Position numbers and translations under genes: made by a program. The notes under the pieces are model-generated. The model saw only the letters and a program-made list of their open reading frames with translations, was not told the origin of the DNA and made no database searches. DNA of 64,000 bases from Pseudomonas entomophila (GTDB lineage: Bacteria > Pseudomonadota > Gammaproteobacteria > Pseudomonadales > Pseudomonadaceae), in the NCBI RefSeq assembly GCF_029478665.1, contig NZ_JARPQB010000004.1:52503-116502 (forward strand), given 5' to 3'. Below, one piece after another: positions 29,112 through 39,678 of the stretch; within the stretch, counting starts at the first letter, position 1, and each line of letters opens with the position of its first letter.

Positions 29112-30882
29112 CGGCGTTGATCCACTCTTTCACGACCTGGGCCACGCGGCCCGGGTCTTCGGCCACCAGGCCCTTGATTGCGTTGAGCTGTGCCTCGTAA
29201 CCCTCGCTCGGGCTCGGCAACAGAATGCTTGTCGGGCCACCCAGGCTGACGCGGTCGTTGGCCAGTTCGCCATCCAGACCGATCATGCCGCCCAGCTCCA
29301 TGTCGCTGTCCGTGGCAGCTTGCTTGCCGCCACCTGTGATATTGGTGAGCACCGGACGCAGCACGCCGAACACCAGCACCAGGATGAACAGCACGCCCAG
29401 CACTTGCTTGACGATGTCCCAGAACCACGGCTGCGAGTAGAACGGAATGTCGACCAGCTCGTCGCCACGGTCGGCGGCGAACGGCACGTTGATCACGGTC
29501 ACGCTGTCGCCACGGCTGGCATCGAAGCCCACGGCGTCCTGCACCAGGCGGGTGAAGCGCGCCAGGTCTTCGGCACCCCACGGGGTGCGGGTGGCTTCGC
29601 CGCTGGCGGCGTCGAGCTTGACCTGGTCATCCACCACCACGGCCACCGACAGACGGGTCAGGCGACCCTGCTGCTGGCGGGTGTGGCTGATGGAGCGATC
29701 CAGCTCGAAGTTCTTGGTGCTCTGCTGGCGCTTGTCGCTCGGGTACGGCGCGAGCATCGGCTGGCCGGTGGCCGGGTCCATGATCTGCTGGCCGTTGGCA
29801 TCCACCAGCGGCTGGCCCGGCTGGATGGCACCGGCCGGCGTGGCGGCGGCCTTGGCATTTTCAGGCGCGGAAGCGCCGGCCGGCGGCTGGTTGCTCAGGG
29901 CACCCGGCACACCTTGCGGGCCCTGGCTGCTGGCACGCTGTTCGTTGACCGACTGCTCGCTGCGCAGCGCCGGCTGGTCGGGGTTGAACTGCTCGGAGGT
30001 GGACTCGACGGCGCTGAAGTCGAGATCGGCCGACACTTCTGCCTTGTAACGGTCGTTGCCCAACACCGGCTGCAGGATGTTATGCACGCGCTGGGTGAGC
30101 AGGCCTTCCATGCGGCGGCTGTAGTCGAACTGCTTGCCGGCCATGGTCAGGGCGGTGTCCTGCAACTGGTCGGAGAGCAGGTTGCCTTTCTGGTCGACCA
30201 CGGTCACCTGCGACTTGTCCAGCTCCGGAACGCTGGTAGCCACGAGGTTGACGATGGCCATGACCTGGCCGGCCTCCAAGGCGCGGCCTGGGTACAGCTC
30301 GACCAGTACCGAGGCGCTGGGCTTGCGCTCGTCACGGACGAACACCGAGCTTTTCGGGATCGCCAGGTGCACGCGCGCGGCCTTGACGTTGTTCAGGCTG
30401 GAAACGGTACGCGCCAGCTCACCTTCGAGGCTGCGGCGGTAGCGGGTGGTTTCCATGAACTGGCTGGTGCCCAGCCCCTGCTCTTTGTCCAGCAGCTCGA
30501 AACCGACGTTGCCGTCGCTCGGCGCCACGCCGGCGGCGGCCAGCTTCAGGCGCGCACGGGAGAGGTCGTCGGCCTTGACCAGCAGGGCGCCGGAGTTCGG
30601 TTCCACGTGATAGGGAATGTCGGCGGAGGCAAGCGTGTCCATGACCTGCTTGGTGTCCATGCCCGCCAGGCTGCCGTACAGCGGCCGGTAGTCCGGCTGC
30701 TGCGACCAGAGCACCACGGCGAAGCCGATGGCCACGCTGGCGGCCAGGCCGACCAGCAGGCCAACCTGACGCAGCATGGGCATCTGCGAGATGTTTTCCA
30801 GGAACGCCATGCCGAACAGCGGCGGTTTGGCGGCTGGCGGGCCACTTTTGGCGGGGGCGTTATCGACGACTGCTTCGGCCAT
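29104..30882 (-). CDS. fliF: Flagellar MS-ring protein FliF
   Basis: A 592-aa basal-body ring protein with membrane helices near residues 40-60 (VGLLVGLAASVAIGFAVVLW) and 465-490 (GVLFILVLVFGVL). Between them are ring-building motifs and a Pro/Ala/Gln-rich loop. The C-terminal tail (EGYEAQLNAIKGLVAEDPGRVAQVVKEWI) binds FliG. It follows fliE. Confidence 0.97.
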   Translation of the reverse strand: MAEAVVDNAPAKSGPPAAKPPLFGMAFLENISQMPMLRQVGLLVGLAASVAIGFAVVLWSQQPDYRPLYGSLAGMDTKQVMDTLASADIPYHVEPNSGALLVKADDLSRARLKLAAAGVAPSDGNVGFELLDKEQGLGTSQFMETTRYRRSLEGELARTVSSLNNVKAARVHLAIPKSSVFVRDERKPSASVLVELYPGRALEAGQVMAIVNLVATSVPELDKSQVTVVDQKGNLLSDQLQDTALTMAGKQFDYSRRMEGLLTQRVHNILQPVLGNDRYKAEVSADLDFSAVESTSEQFNPDQPALRSEQSVNEQRASSQGPQGVPGALSNQPPAGASAPENAKAAATPAGAIQPGQPLVDANGQQIMDPATGQPMLAPYPSDKRQQSTKNFELDRSISHTRQQQGRLTRLSVAVVVDDQVKLDAASGEATRTPWGAEDLARFTRLVQDAVGFDASRGDSVTVINVPFAADRGDELVDIPFYSQPWFWDIVKQVLGVLFILVLVFGVLRPVLTNITGGGKQAATDSDMELGGMIGLDGELANDRVSLGGPTSILLPSPSEGYEAQLNAIKGLVAEDPGRVAQVVKEWINADE

Positions 30883-30897
30883 GACTCACTCTCGCCC

Positions 30898-31230
30898 TTA
30901 TACCGGCATCTGCATGATGTCCTGGTACGCCTGTACCAGCTTGTTGCGTACCTGGGTCAATGCCTGGAACGACACGGAGGCTTTCTGCGAAGCGATCATG
31001 ACGTCAGTCAGGTCGACACCGCTCTTGCCAATTTCAAAGGCGTTGGCCAGCTGGGTCGAGGCCTGCTGGGTTTCATGCACCTTGCCAATCGCCTGGCCGA
31101 GCATGTCGGCGAAGCTGCTCTGCCCCGGCGCCAGTTCGGGCGCGGCAGTGGTCTTGGGCGTGGACATGGCTTCGGCCTTCATGGCGCGCATGTCCATCAT
31201 CAGACGATTGAATTCAACACCTTGGGTCAT
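30898..31230 (-). CDS. fliE: Flagellar hook-basal body protein FliE
   Basis: A 110-aa protein joining the MS ring to the rod, with the typical C-terminus ([26 protein letters not shown]). The ATG at 31230 ([12 protein letters not shown]) matches family length and has GGAGAGAG upstream; an extension to 31266 is not supported. First gene of fliEFGHIJ behind its own sigma-54 promoter. Confidence 0.95.
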   Translation of the reverse strand: MTQGVEFNRLMMDMRAMKAEAMSTPKTTAAPELAPGQSSFADMLGQAIGKVHETQQASTQLANAFEIGKSGVDLTDVMIASQKASVSFQALTQVRNKLVQAYQDIMQMPV

Positions 31231-31290
31231 GGACTTCTCTCTCCGGCGGCCGCATTTTTTTGACACTCATGCAGCGAATAGGCTGGGACT

Positions 31291-31306
31291 AGCAAGAGGA
31301 GTGCCA
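31291..31306 (-). promoter_or_regulatory. Sigma-54 promoter for the fliE operon
   Basis: Minus strand TGGCAC-TCCTC-TTGCT is a full consensus match (TGGCAC-N5-TTGCT). It lies in the 106-nt gap after fleR, about 60 nt before the fliE ATG, which fits activation by FleR (and/or FleQ). Confidence 0.9.
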
Positions 31307-31336
31307 GCCCGCCCCACATACATTCAAAACAATTGA

Positions 31337-32707
31337 TCAGCCAAACAGGCTGGCTTCCACATCGAGCCCCGCGTCGCGCATTTGCGCCAGCTTGTAACGC
31401 AAGGTGCGCGGACTGATTCCCAAGCGCTCGGCCGCCTCCTTGCGACGGCCGCGCTCGGCGCGCAAGGTATCGATGATCATCTGGTATTCGTGGCGACGCA
31501 TGTCGTCGCCCAGACCCATGGGCTCAACCGCGCTGTCCTCGACCACTGGCGTGGCTCGAATTGGAGCCGACAATGGAATGACGCCCGCCAGACAGAAATC
31601 CGCCGCCTCGATCACCCCGCCCTGCTGCAGGATCAGCGCCCGCTGCAAGGCGTTGTCCAGCTCGCGCACATTGCCCGGCCAGGCGTGCGCCTGCAGGCAA
31701 GCCCGGGCATCGGCGGACAGACGCACCGGCGCATGCCTCATCTTGCCGACATGGCGCGCCAGCAGACGTTCGGCCAGCGGCAGGATGTCCCCCGGGCGCT
31801 CGCGCAGGGCGCGCCAGGCCAGAGGGAACACCGACAGGCGATAATAGAGGTCTTCACGGAAGCGCCCGGCCGCCACCTCGCCCACCAGATCGCGGTTGGT
31901 GGTGGCCAGCACCCGGATATCCAGGGCGATCGGCTTGCGCCCACCGACCCGCTCCACTTCGCGCTCCTGCAACACCCGCAGCAGCTTGGCCTGCAGCGCC
32001 AACGGCATTTCGGAAATCTCGTCGAGCAGCAAGGTGCCGCCATCGGCCTGCTCGAACTTGCCGGCCTGCGCGGCAATGGCGCCCGTGAAGGCTCCTTTCT
32101 CATGACCGAACAAAGTGGCTTCGAGCATGTTGTCGGGGATCGCCGCGCAGTTGATCGCCACGAACGGCGCCGCCGCTCGCGGCGACTGCTGATGAATGAA
32201 GCGCGCCAGCACCTCCTTGCCAGTCCCCGACTCACCCGAGATCAGTACGGTGGAGTCGCTGCGCGCGACCCGCGCCGCCAACTCGAGCAATTGCAGGCTG
32301 GCCGGCTCGCAGGCGACCGGCCCCTCTTCCTCGCCCACCTCGAGATGACCCGCAGCGTGTCGCTCCACCAGGCTGATCAGCGCCTTGGGCTCGAACGGCT
32401 TGACCAGGTAGTCGACCGCCCCCTGGCGCATGGCGTCGACCGCCCGCTCCACCGCCGCATGGGCCGTCATCAGCAGCACCGGAAGCTGCGGATGATGGCG
32501 CCCTAGTTGCGCCAGCAACTGATGACCATCCATGCCCGGCATGTTCACATCACTGACCACCAGGTTGAACGGCTCGCGTGCGACCGCTTGCAACGCCTCC
32601 TCGGCCGAACCCACGGCAAGATGGGCGAAACCGCCGATCTCCAGGGTGTCCGCCAGCGCCTGGCGCAAGGTACGATCGTCCTCGACCAGCAGCACCTTGA
32701 TATCCAT
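31337..32707 (-). CDS. fleR: Sigma-54 response regulator FleR
   Basis: A 456-aa NtrC-type regulator. It has a receiver domain with D53 ([12 protein letters not shown]), an AAA+ sigma-54 interaction domain (Walker A GESGTGKE 158-165, GAFTGA 205-210), and a C-terminal Fis-type helix-turn-helix ([20 protein letters not shown]). FleR with FleS activates intermediate flagellar genes such as fliE and the flg operons. The ATG at 32707 overlaps the fleS stop (TGATG); an adjacent ATG at 32710 is equally possible. Confidence 0.95.
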   Translation of the reverse strand: MDIKVLLVEDDRTLRQALADTLEIGGFAHLAVGSAEEALQAVAREPFNLVVSDVNMPGMDGHQLLAQLGRHHPQLPVLLMTAHAAVERAVDAMRQGAVDYLVKPFEPKALISLVERHAAGHLEVGEEEGPVACEPASLQLLELAARVARSDSTVLISGESGTGKEVLARFIHQQSPRAAAPFVAINCAAIPDNMLEATLFGHEKGAFTGAIAAQAGKFEQADGGTLLLDEISEMPLALQAKLLRVLQEREVERVGGRKPIALDIRVLATTNRDLVGEVAAGRFREDLYYRLSVFPLAWRALRERPGDILPLAERLLARHVGKMRHAPVRLSADARACLQAHAWPGNVRELDNALQRALILQQGGVIEAADFCLAGVIPLSAPIRATPVVEDSAVEPMGLGDDMRRHEYQMIIDTLRAERGRRKEAAERLGISPRTLRYKLAQMRDAGLDVEASLFG

Positions 32708-33924
32708 CATTGCTCCCCCTTCGAGGCGGCAGCGATCAATGGCAGGATCACTTGGGCACAGGTGCCACGCCCCGGCGTCGAACGCAGCCGCAAGGTGCCT
32801 TGGTGAGCACGCACCACGGCCTGGACGACCGCCAGGCCCAGCCCGGTACCCGTCGACTTGGTGGTGAGGAATGGCTCGCCCAGCCTGGCCAGGAGCTCGG
32901 CATCGATGCCGCTGCCGGCATCGCTGACACACAAGTGCAGGTGCTGGTCGCGCTGGTACAGGTGAACCTTGAGCCGTGCCCCCCCCGCGCTGGCCTGCAC
33001 GGCGTTGTCGATCAGGTTGAGCAAGGCGCCCACCAGGGTGTCGCGATTGCACAGCAACTCGCCAAGGTGCACATCGCACTGCCAGCGCACCGATTGCCCC
33101 TGAACATGAACCTGCGCAGCCTGCTGCAGTGCCTGGAACAATGCCTTGGGGGTCAGCCGATCGCTCAGCGGCAGCTCGCCACGGGCAAACACCAGCATGT
33201 CGCGGACCTGATGCTCCAGTTCGTGCAGGCGCTCCTTCAGGCTCCCGGCAAAGCGCTGCCGGGTATCGTCCGGCAAGGTTTTTTCGCCGTCCGCCAGATG
33301 GCTGGCATAGAGCATCGCCGCGGACAACGGAGTACGGATCTGGTGCGCCAGCGAGGCCACCATGCGGCCGAGCGACGACAGGCGCTCATGGCGCGAGAGC
33401 TGGTCCTGCAGGCGACGGGTCTCGGTGAGGTCGGTCAGCAGCACCAGTTGCCCGGGCTCGGCATCCAGCGAGCGCGTGGCGATCGACAGGCGGCGGCCGT
33501 CACGCAGCGACACCTCATGGCCGTCATCCTTGCGCGGCGCGAAGCTGCGCGCGATCACCTGGCGCCAGAGCTCGCCAACCAACGGCGCGCCCAGCAGGTC
33601 GCACGCAGCCGGATTGGCCTCGCGCACATAGCCCTGCGCATCGATCACGATCACCCCGCCCGGCAACAGGTCCAGCAGGTTCTGCAAACGATTGGCCACC
33701 CGTTCCTTCTCGCCAAGCTCCGCCATGCGCTGGGCACTGACCACCGCCAGCTCACCCTTGAGCTCACTCACCCGCGCCTCGAGCATGCTGTACGACTCGC
33801 TGAGCTGGGAGGAAACCTGGTTGAACAGGGCGAATGCCTGTTCAAGGCCCTGTCGGCTTTCCTGCTCGACCGGGGTGCGCCCCTGCGGATCGGGGACTCG
33901 GGACATGTGGGCGGCCTGGGGCAT
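32707..33924 (-). CDS. fleS: Sensor histidine kinase FleS
   Basis: A 405-aa soluble kinase with no membrane helix. It has an N-terminal coiled coil (about 25-80), a PAS domain (about 82-170: LLPGGVIVIDAQGYVREANPA), a HisKA domain with H194 (SLAHQIRTPLSAA) and an HATPase domain (NLIDNAVQASAGG, DAGSGI, GTGLGLAVV). It partners FleR. The start may alternatively be the Met at residue 7. Confidence 0.95.
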   Translation of the reverse strand: MPQAAHMSRVPDPQGRTPVEQESRQGLEQAFALFNQVSSQLSESYSMLEARVSELKGELAVVSAQRMAELGEKERVANRLQNLLDLLPGGVIVIDAQGYVREANPAACDLLGAPLVGELWRQVIARSFAPRKDDGHEVSLRDGRRLSIATRSLDAEPGQLVLLTDLTETRRLQDQLSRHERLSSLGRMVASLAHQIRTPLSAAMLYASHLADGEKTLPDDTRQRFAGSLKERLHELEHQVRDMLVFARGELPLSDRLTPKALFQALQQAAQVHVQGQSVRWQCDVHLGELLCNRDTLVGALLNLIDNAVQASAGGARLKVHLYQRDQHLHLCVSDAGSGIDAELLARLGEPFLTTKSTGTGLGLAVVQAVVRAHQGTLRLRSTPGRGTCAQVILPLIAAASKGEQ

Positions 33925-33959
33925 CGTGCTCTCTCGCGTGGCTGACCGTCAAAAACGGT

Positions 33960-33983
33960 GTATTGCCAGCCATATAGCAATAC
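33960..33983. repeat. Inverted repeat overlapping the fleSR -12 box and start site
   Basis: GTATTGC-N10-GCAATAC, a perfect 7-bp dyad. The right arm covers the -12 element and the left arm the predicted first transcribed bases near 33965. It could be an operator or a 5' RNA/DNA hairpin. Confidence 0.5.
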
Positions 33984-33991
33984 GCGTGCCG
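33976..33991 (-). promoter_or_regulatory. Sigma-54 promoter for fleSR
   Basis: Minus strand CGGCAC-GCGTA-TTGCT: the GG and GC elements are 10 nt apart and the -12 box is consensus; only the first T of TGGCAC differs. It lies 52 nt before the fleS ATG. Expected to be activated by FleQ. Confidence 0.85.
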
Positions 33992-34128
33992 GAGGTTGCG
34001 AGAGACTGCCGGGGAACATTCGCAGAGACGGCCGCAAGACCGCTGGTCACGGGGCTTTGCACCCCTTCGAAAGGTAGGGATATTGCATCCGCGGGGCTGT
34101 CCCTAGCCCTCGACGGATACCGCGGGCG

Positions 34129-35604
<1,476 letters not shown>

Positions 35605-35708
35605 GCAATAGCAACTTCCCTAGTCATATCGGCGCCCTGAGGGCATGCTCGACATCATTCCGACTGAATGGTCAGTGTTCGGACGTCTGAAATTCGAAAA
35701 CAGCCACT

Positions 35709-35737
35709 AGTAAAGTCAAAAAACCGCACACAGTCAA
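35709..35737 (-). promoter_or_regulatory. Candidate sigma-70 promoter for fleQ
   Basis: Minus strand TTGACT-N17-TTTACT: five of six -35 and four of six -10 consensus bases with ideal spacing. It lies about 105 nt before the fleQ ATG. A second TTGACT overlaps the spacer. A sigma-70 promoter for fleQ is expected because it tops the cascade. Confidence 0.55.
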
Positions 35738-35771
35738 ATTTATGGCGCGCTGGTTTTTACATCATCTGTGG

Positions 35772-36068
35772 TCAAGAGAACAGATGGTATACCTTTGCGG
35801 CATTTTCCGCCTGACGGATCTGCGTCATCTCGTCGACTATTGATTGACGCTCGCCACTTGCAATCTCGATCAGTTGCCGATAGACCCCCAGCAACTGCTC
35901 CAGGCTACCGCGCACCGCATCTTCGTTGATCGCCGCCTCCGCGACGATATCCTCGACGCAGACGCGACACGCCAGGTCGAGCTCGCCGATGGCGTCCCAG
36001 TCACGACTGGACAGCGCGGCCAGCAAGGCCTCGCGGGTCTGCTCGATACGCTCGACTACCTCGCTCAT
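35772..36068 (-). CDS. fliT: FliT-like flagellar export chaperone
   Basis: A 98-aa all-helical small acidic protein after fliS, in the place of fliT, the chaperone of the cap protein FliD. Sequence conservation in this family is low, so position and size carry much of the call. A 15-nt gap separates it from fliS. Confidence 0.8.
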   Translation of the reverse strand: MSEVVERIEQTREALLAALSSRDWDAIGELDLACRVCVEDIVAEAAINEDAVRGSLEQLLGVYRQLIEIASGERQSIVDEMTQIRQAENAAKVYHLFS

Positions 36069-36083
36069 GACATCTCTCCCGAT

Positions 36084-36479
36084 TCAGGGCGCCGGCTGTT
36101 GATCGCCGATCGCATCCCAGCCTTCCTTGACGGTGATCAGCAGGCGCGCCACTTCATCGATGATCGCCGGATCGCTCTTTACGTTCGCCTCGACCAGACG
36201 GCGGCTCATGTAGGTGTACAGGTTGTCCAGGTCCGCCAGGCTGTCGGCATGGTTTTCCAGGTCCAGCCCTTCACGCAGGCCACCAATGATGTCGATAGCC
36301 TTGCCAAGCAGAATGCCGCGCTGGGCGATGTCGTTGCGCGCAATCGCGCCCTTGGCCTGGGCCAGACGGTCGAGGCCGCCCTGCATGAGCATCTGCACCA
36401 GGCGGTGCGGGCTGGCTTCGGACGTCTGCGCCGCGCCATTGACTTTCTGGTACTGCCGAAGGGCCAACATCGGGTTCAT
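36084..36479 (-). CDS. fliS: Flagellin export chaperone FliS
   Basis: A 131-aa four-helix chaperone that keeps flagellin unfolded for export. It begins MNPMLALRQYQKVNG and contains SPHRLVQMLMQGGLDRL, the typical FliS N-terminal pattern. The ATG at 36479 has GAGGTAG upstream; the longer frame to 36533 would start within the promoter. Confidence 0.94.
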   Translation of the reverse strand: MNPMLALRQYQKVNGAAQTSEASPHRLVQMLMQGGLDRLAQAKGAIARNDIAQRGILLGKAIDIIGGLREGLDLENHADSLADLDNLYTYMSRRLVEANVKSDPAIIDEVARLLITVKEGWDAIGDQQPAP

Positions 36480-36520
36480 GGATCTACCTCGTTGCAGCGA
36501 AAAAGGTGCATATACCCCTT

Positions 36521-36547
36521 GTATCGCCGTCACGTCAAAAAACTTTA
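36521..36547 (-). promoter_or_regulatory. Sigma-28 (FliA) type promoter for fliST
   Basis: Minus strand TAAAGTTT-N11-GGCGATAC against consensus TAAAGTTT-N11-GCCGATAA: perfect -35 and six of eight in the -10. It ends 41 nt before the fliS ATG. Confidence 0.72.
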
Positions 36548-36560
36548 GCCGACAAACGAT

Positions 36561-36600
36561 GAAGCCCGGGGCACCTGCTGGGTGCCACCGGGCTTTTTGT
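36561..36600 (+). terminator. Stem-loop between fliD and fliS with T tract on the plus strand
   Basis: Stem AGCCCGG(G)GCACC / GGTGCCACCGGGCT followed by TTTTTG on the plus strand. For the minus-strand fliD transcript the same hairpin is followed only by TCATCGTTTG, so it is a weak terminator in that direction. By its T tract it would stop antisense transcription coming from the fliS/fliT side. Confidence 0.65.
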
Positions 36601-36613
36601 CACCAGCGATCGA

Positions 36614-38020
36614 TCACTTCTTCGCCTGGGCGTTGATCGCCTCGAAGATGGAAACGATCTGCTCGCCCTGCTTCTTCACCTTCGCCAGCGCCGCGTCCAG
36701 GGCCGCGTATTTCTTGGTCAGCGACTCGGTCAACGTGGCGGTACGGCGATCCAGGGCCGCCTGCTGGTCGAGCAGGCTCTTGGCCGCCTTGTCGAGGTTG
36801 GTCTTGCGCGAATCCAGCGAACCGCCCGTCGAGTTGTAGGGGTCGATGGCCTTGTTCATGCGCTCGAACAGACCGTTGGTGCCGGTGAACAGCTGCTGGA
36901 TCTCAGGGCCGAGCTTCTTGTCGTTCAGCGCCGACGAGAACTTGGTGCTGTTGAACTCCAGGGTGCCGTCTTTCTGGGTGTTGATGCCCAGCTGGCTCAG
37001 CGTGGTCAGCTTGTCGCCGTTACCGACTTCGGCCAGCACCTTGCGCACGTCGCCCAGCAACGAACGGGTGGTCGGGTCGCCGGTCAACGGACCGAGGCTG
37101 GTCACTTTGCCGCCGGAGTCCTTGGTCGGCGTGGTCAGCGCCGAGACAGCCTTCTGCAGCGTGTTGTAGGCGTCGACGAACGACTGCACCGACTTCCTCA
37201 GCCCGTCGTTGTCCAGCGCCACGCTCACCTTGACTCCGGTGGCTGCGGCAGGGGCGGTAGTACCGGTGAGCTCCAGGGTCAGGCCGCTGATCGCGTTATC
37301 GACCGTGTTCTTGGGGCTGGTCAGCTTCAGACCGTCGATCGAGAACTCGGCATCTTGCGCTTTGGCAGAGATGTAACCGGCACCAGAACCGGCGATCGGC
37401 TGAGTACCATCGATGGCCAGTTCAGGAATGCCGCTCACGGAAATATCGCTGCCAGCGCCGGTGGTGGTGGAGCCGAACACCAGGCGCGAACCACCCGCCT
37501 CATTGATGATGTTGGCGGTGATGCCTTTGGCACTCATTTCCTTGTTGATCTGATCACGCACGCTCTGCAGCGTGGCACCGCTGGCAACGGTGATCTTGTA
37601 GTCCTTGCCACCCTGGCTGATGGTCATCTCACCAGGAGTGATCGCCGAAGAGGCACCGCCGGCGAACTGCTGGCTGGCGACCTTGGAAGAGGTGGCAAGC
37701 TTGTCGACCCTGATATCGTAGGTGCCAGGCACCGCGGTATTGCCCGACTTGATCTTGACCACGTTTTCATTCGCGGAGGTACCCGCGAAGGCGTTGAAGG
37801 AGGGAGCATCCTTGTCGTTGAGCTTCTTCATGGCATCCTGGAATGCCGTCAACGCGCTACGCAGGGAGCCGATACCCGAGAGCATCGCCGAGTTGTTGCT
37901 CGACTGCCGGGCAATCTGATTGGACTTGGCCGCGGTGTCGGCCTTCACCAACACATCGACGATCTTGCCAATCTCGAGCCCGTAGCCCTGGCCCGTGCTT
38001 GGAATAATGGGGCTTGCCAT
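36614..38020 (-). CDS. fliD: Flagellar filament cap protein FliD
   Basis: A 468-aa cap (hook-associated protein 2) that folds flagellin at the tip and in Pseudomonas acts in mucin adhesion. N-terminal helical part (SGQGYGLEIGKIVDVLV-like, residues 8-25), a large central domain, and a C-terminal coiled coil (LDRRTATLTESLTKKYAALDAAL). GAGAGGGA lies before the ATG. Upstream is flaG. Confidence 0.95.
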   Translation of the reverse strand: MASPIIPSTGQGYGLEIGKIVDVLVKADTAAKSNQIARQSSNNSAMLSGIGSLRSALTAFQDAMKKLNDKDAPSFNAFAGTSANENVVKIKSGNTAVPGTYDIRVDKLATSSKVASQQFAGGASSAITPGEMTISQGGKDYKITVASGATLQSVRDQINKEMSAKGITANIINEAGGSRLVFGSTTTGAGSDISVSGIPELAIDGTQPIAGSGAGYISAKAQDAEFSIDGLKLTSPKNTVDNAISGLTLELTGTTAPAAATGVKVSVALDNDGLRKSVQSFVDAYNTLQKAVSALTTPTKDSGGKVTSLGPLTGDPTTRSLLGDVRKVLAEVGNGDKLTTLSQLGINTQKDGTLEFNSTKFSSALNDKKLGPEIQQLFTGTNGLFERMNKAIDPYNSTGGSLDSRKTNLDKAAKSLLDQQAALDRRTATLTESLTKKYAALDAALAKVKKQGEQIVSIFEAINAQAKK

Positions 38021-38100
38021 GCTGTTGTCCCTCTCATCAACGCGTCAGCCCCACTCCTGCAAGGCTGACATGATTCACATCATTGGGTGTTCGCCGCCGG

Positions 38101-38460
38101 TCAGACCTTGGCGTCGAACAGAACACTTTTGACATCGCTGAGGCTGTGGGCGATACGCAGGGCTTCTTCCGAAGGAAGTTGCCGGATCAGCTCACCGGTC
38201 TCGCTGGCGATGACTTTGACCACGATCTTGCCAGATTCTTCGTCAGTGACGAACTCCAGATTGCGTCGGGTCTCTTTCAGGAATTTCTCGATCTCCGAGA
38301 CGGCGTCCTTGACCTTGTCGGTGGCATTCACCTTGACCGGGTCTTTTTTCTGCTCGCCATCCGGGGAAACCTCGGTCGACCGGGTAACCGGTTTCTCGGC
38401 AACCTGCTCGGCCGGACGTGCGGCCGGGTAAGACAGGTTCAGCTTGAGGCTCATGTCCAT
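38101..38460 (-). CDS. flaG: FlaG family protein
   Basis: A 119-aa FlaG protein, a family encoded next to flagellin and thought to affect filament length. The conserved C-terminal part reads RRNLEFVTDEESGKIVVKV and ELIRQLPSEEALRIA. The ATG at 38460 is preferred because GAGGTGG lies 6 nt upstream; GTG 38469 and ATG 38454 are alternatives. Confidence 0.92.
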   Translation of the reverse strand: MDMSLKLNLSYPAARPAEQVAEKPVTRSTEVSPDGEQKKDPVKVNATDKVKDAVSEIEKFLKETRRNLEFVTDEESGKIVVKVIASETGELIRQLPSEEALRIAHSLSDVKSVLFDAKV

Positions 38461-38477
38461 GTCTACCACCTCACAAT

Positions 38478-38515
38478 GAAAAGGCGGGGAAGCGCCCGAA
38501 GGGCACTCCCCCGCC
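38478..38515 (-). terminator. Terminator after fliC
   Basis: A GC-rich stem-loop (GGCGGGGG...CCCCGCC with an inner GCCC/GGGC stem) followed on the minus strand by TTTTC, 18 nt after the fliC stop. It would let fliC be made in large excess over flaG-fliD. Confidence 0.82.
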
Positions 38516-38532
38516 GCAAGCTACAAGGCAGA

Positions 38533-39393
38533 TTAGCCCAGCAGCTTCAGGACTGCCGATGGCAGCTGGTTGGCTTGAGCCAGAACCGAGGTCGAAGCTT
38601 GCTGCAGGGTCTGCTGCTTGGTCAGCTGGGCAGTTTCAGCAGCGAAGTCGGTGTCCTGTACACGGCCACGAGCGGCTTCGGCGTTCTCGTTGATGTTCTG
38701 CAGGTTGTTGATGGTGCTGGTCAGACGGTTCTGGTTGGCACCCAGGTCGGCACGAGTGGCGTTGATCGCGTCCAGCGCGCTACCGATAGCGTCCATGGCG
38801 GCGCTGAAGGTGGCTTCGGCGGCGGTGCTGTTGGCACCGGTGATGCTCTTGCCAGCCAGGGCGGTCAGGGCAGCGCCAGCACCGGTGGTTTTCATGGCAG
38901 CGCTGAGGGTGATGGTGATCTGGTTGGCGGTACCGGTGTTGGAGCCGACCTGGAAGGTCATGGCGCCAGCGGAACCGTCCAGCAGGTTCTTGCCGTTCAG
39001 CTGGGTGCTGTCAGCGATACGGTCGATCTCTTTCAGCATCGACTGGAACTCTTTGTCCAGAGCGTCACGGTCGGTCTGGCTGTTGGAGTCGTTTCGCGAT
39101 TGCAGGGCCAGTTCGCGCATACGCTGCAGGATGTTGGTCTGCTCTTGCATCGCGCCTTCAGCGGTCTGGGCGATGGAGATACCGTCGTTGGCGTTCTTGA
39201 TAGCCATGGTCTGACCACGGATCTGCGAGGTCATGCGGGTAGCGATCTGCAGGCCGGCGGCGTCGTCTTTGGCGCTGTTGATTTTCAGGCCGGAGGACAG
39301 ACGGGTCATCGAAGTGCTCAGTGCGTCGGAAGCACGGTTCAGGTTCTTCTGAACGCCCAGAGAGGTGGTGTTGGTGTTTACAGTCAAAGCCAT
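38533..39393 (-). CDS. fliC: Flagellin FliC
   Basis: A short 286-aa flagellin. The N-terminal D0/D1 ([19 protein letters not shown]) and C-terminal D1/D0 ([22 protein letters not shown], ending LLG) are conserved; the central region is only about 110 residues, so D2/D3 are largely missing. The flg22-equivalent epitope (residues 30-51, with [14 protein letters not shown]) and the TLR5 contact segment [10 protein letters not shown] (89-98) are intact. The central Ser/Thr-rich stretch ([13 protein letters not shown]) offers O-glycosylation sites. A sigma-28 promoter lies about 85 nt upstream. Confidence 0.97.
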   Translation of the reverse strand: MALTVNTNTTSLGVQKNLNRASDALSTSMTRLSSGLKINSAKDDAAGLQIATRMTSQIRGQTMAIKNANDGISIAQTAEGAMQEQTNILQRMRELALQSRNDSNSQTDRDALDKEFQSMLKEIDRIADSTQLNGKNLLDGSAGAMTFQVGSNTGTANQITITLSAAMKTTGAGAALTALAGKSITGANSTAAEATFSAAMDAIGSALDAINATRADLGANQNRLTSTINNLQNINENAEAARGRVQDTDFAAETAQLTKQQTLQQASTSVLAQANQLPSAVLKLLG

Positions 39394-39477
39394 GACGAAT
39401 TCCTCGTTGGATTGGGTACTACGGCTTCCGGCCTTGGCAATTCGCCGGTTATTTGGCCTAGAGAACCTTCGTAATGG

Positions 39478-39504
39478 TTATCGTCGTCGGGGCAGTTTGC
39501 TTTA
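39478..39504 (-). promoter_or_regulatory. Sigma-28 (FliA) promoter for fliC
   Basis: Minus strand TAAA-N15-GACGATAA versus consensus TAAA-N15-GCCGATAA, with exact spacing and one mismatch. It predicts a 5' leader of about 78 nt. Confidence 0.88.
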
Positions 39505-39625
39505 GCGCCTTTTGCGAATTTTTTTACTGGCACCCTGCCACCTCAATGAAATCAAGGCTTTGACGCCAGAAATCCACCACCTGGAAGGCCTTGCGCTAGA
39601 GCGGCCGCCCAGTGAAAAGCAGGCA

Positions 39626-39660
39626 CAAAAAAAGCGCCGGCCGGGTTCCGGCGGGCGCCT
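39626..39660 (-). terminator. Terminator after the ketoacyl-ACP synthase III gene
   Basis: Minus strand stem GGCGCC(C)GCCGG-AACC-CGGC(C)GGCGC followed by TTTTTTT, 19 nt after the stop codon. It isolates the glycosylation island from the fliC promoter region. Confidence 0.92.
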
Positions 39661-39678
39661 TCTCCATGACAGAACAGG

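Noticed and set aside
32708..33079. 5' extension of fleR to give a 580-aa protein
   Set aside because: The extension overlaps fleS out of frame and has no receiver homology; the receiver begins at [11 protein letters not shown].
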